Source: Oxalobacteraceae bacterium
Lineage (GTDB): Bacteria; Pseudomonadota; Gammaproteobacteria; Burkholderiales; Burkholderiaceae_D
Reading direction: 5' to 3'
Assembly (NCBI GenBank): GCA_021298975.1
Contig: JAJTGC010000011.1
Location: 1-42,494, forward strand
DNA: 42,494 nucleotides
This document shows, piece after piece, positions 42,299 to 42,494 of the stretch (its first letter is position 1; each line of letters starts with the position of its first letter). Under the pieces are notes generated by a model. It searched no databases, had not been told where the DNA came from, and saw only the letters and a list, made by a program, of their open reading frames with translations. The position numbers were made by a program, and so were the translations under genes.

Positions 42299-42494
42299 GT
42301 GGGTCTGCGCTTGAAAATTCCTTCGAAAATAATCGCGCAATATTTTATTCTTTCGAGCGTATTTTTATCTGCGCATCTTTTCGCTGAGACCAACATCAGC
42401 TGGGGTATCACGATCACCGGTGGCACGCCCCCACCCATCGCGCGTGTCGAACCGATTCCATCGCCGCGCGCCGGTTATGTGTGGATCCCCGGTT
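42299..42494 (+). CDS. YXWXPGYW-repeat-type exported protein, 5' part only
   Basis: The frame is open to the right edge, giving 65 codons. The start is uncertain: GTG at 42299 or TTG at 42311, the latter with AAGG at 42296-42299 as a possible ribosome-binding site. The N-terminus LKIPSKIIAQYFILSSVFLS followed by AHLFA is a signal peptide. The mature part begins TNISWGITITGGTPPP and ends PSPRAGYVWIPG, the start of a YXWXPGYW motif found in small periplasmic or surface proteins of unknown function in Burkholderiales. GC content rises back to the core level within this gene. Confidence 0.7.
   Translation, partial: MGLRLKIPSKIIAQYFILSSVFLSAHLFAETNISWGITITGGTPPPIARVEPIPSPRAGYVWIPG

Noticed and set aside
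1-42494. CRISPR arrays, insertion sequences and rRNA genes
   Set aside because: No regularly spaced repeats, transposase genes, terminal inverted repeats or rRNA sequence were seen anywhere in the window.

Overview
The window looks like a chromosomal segment of a betaproteobacterium in the order Burkholderiales, most likely Oxalobacteraceae-like. This is an inference from gene content and order: bamD/rluD/pgeF, phaC-phaR-rimO, mfd divergent from ispDF, and a rubrerythrin/Fe-S protein/DUF3501 cluster. I recognised families by reading protein sequences; no database search was run. Most of the window is moderately GC-rich housekeeping DNA. AT-rich islands at both ends and a mosaic accessory stretch in the middle interrupt it.

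Layout. (1) 1-3.4 kb is accessory: the 3' end of a giant CdiA/FhaB-type hemagglutinin-repeat exoprotein, an overlapping small lipoprotein, an antitoxin gene followed by a decayed PIN toxin, and a solitary PIN protein. (2) 3.4-19 kb is core: yaaA, bamD, rluD, pgeF, the polyhydroxyalkanoate genes phaC and phaR, rimO, a cystathionine beta-lyase, a DUF4870-like membrane protein, serB, mfd, ispD and ispF. Two copies of an undescribed ~119-bp intergenic element lie here, after yaaA and between rimO and the lyase gene. (3) 19-24 kb holds a rubrerythrin, a GlpC/HdrD-like Fe-S protein and DUF3501, with a three-arm inverted repeat between the first two genes, followed by an OmpR/EnvZ-type two-component system. 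(4) 24.2-30.4 kb starts at tRNA-Arg(ACG) and carries an orphan XRE antitoxin, a phosphoribosyltransferase, a BCAM0308-family zinc protein, a B12-dependent ribonucleotide reductase, remnants of capA and groEL, a DHH phosphoesterase and Hsp20. This set recalls the low-oxygen-activated (lxa) persistence locus of Burkholderia and may be a degraded relative of it. (5) 30.5-37 kb holds a TerC/DUF475 membrane protein, an orphan molybdopterin dehydrogenase subunit (IorB type), a nuclease-helicase and rmuC. (6) 37-41 kb has a cytochrome P450, an unlisted 24-codon pqqA gene with its own terminator, and, divergent from pqqA, a MoxYX-like sensor kinase/regulator pair; no pqqBCDE is present. (7) 41-42.5 kb has an AT-rich gene of unknown function with an internal duplication, and the start of a YXWXPGYW-type secreted protein.

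The observations most worth a second look are the orphan pqqA beside a PQQ-type regulatory pair, the two-copy intergenic repeat with possible RNA structure, the mutually exclusive hairpins upstream of the Fe-S protein, the decayed PIN toxin with a frameshift at an A8 run, the capA/groEL relics in the lxa-like stretch, and the AT-rich duplicated-domain gene near the right end.
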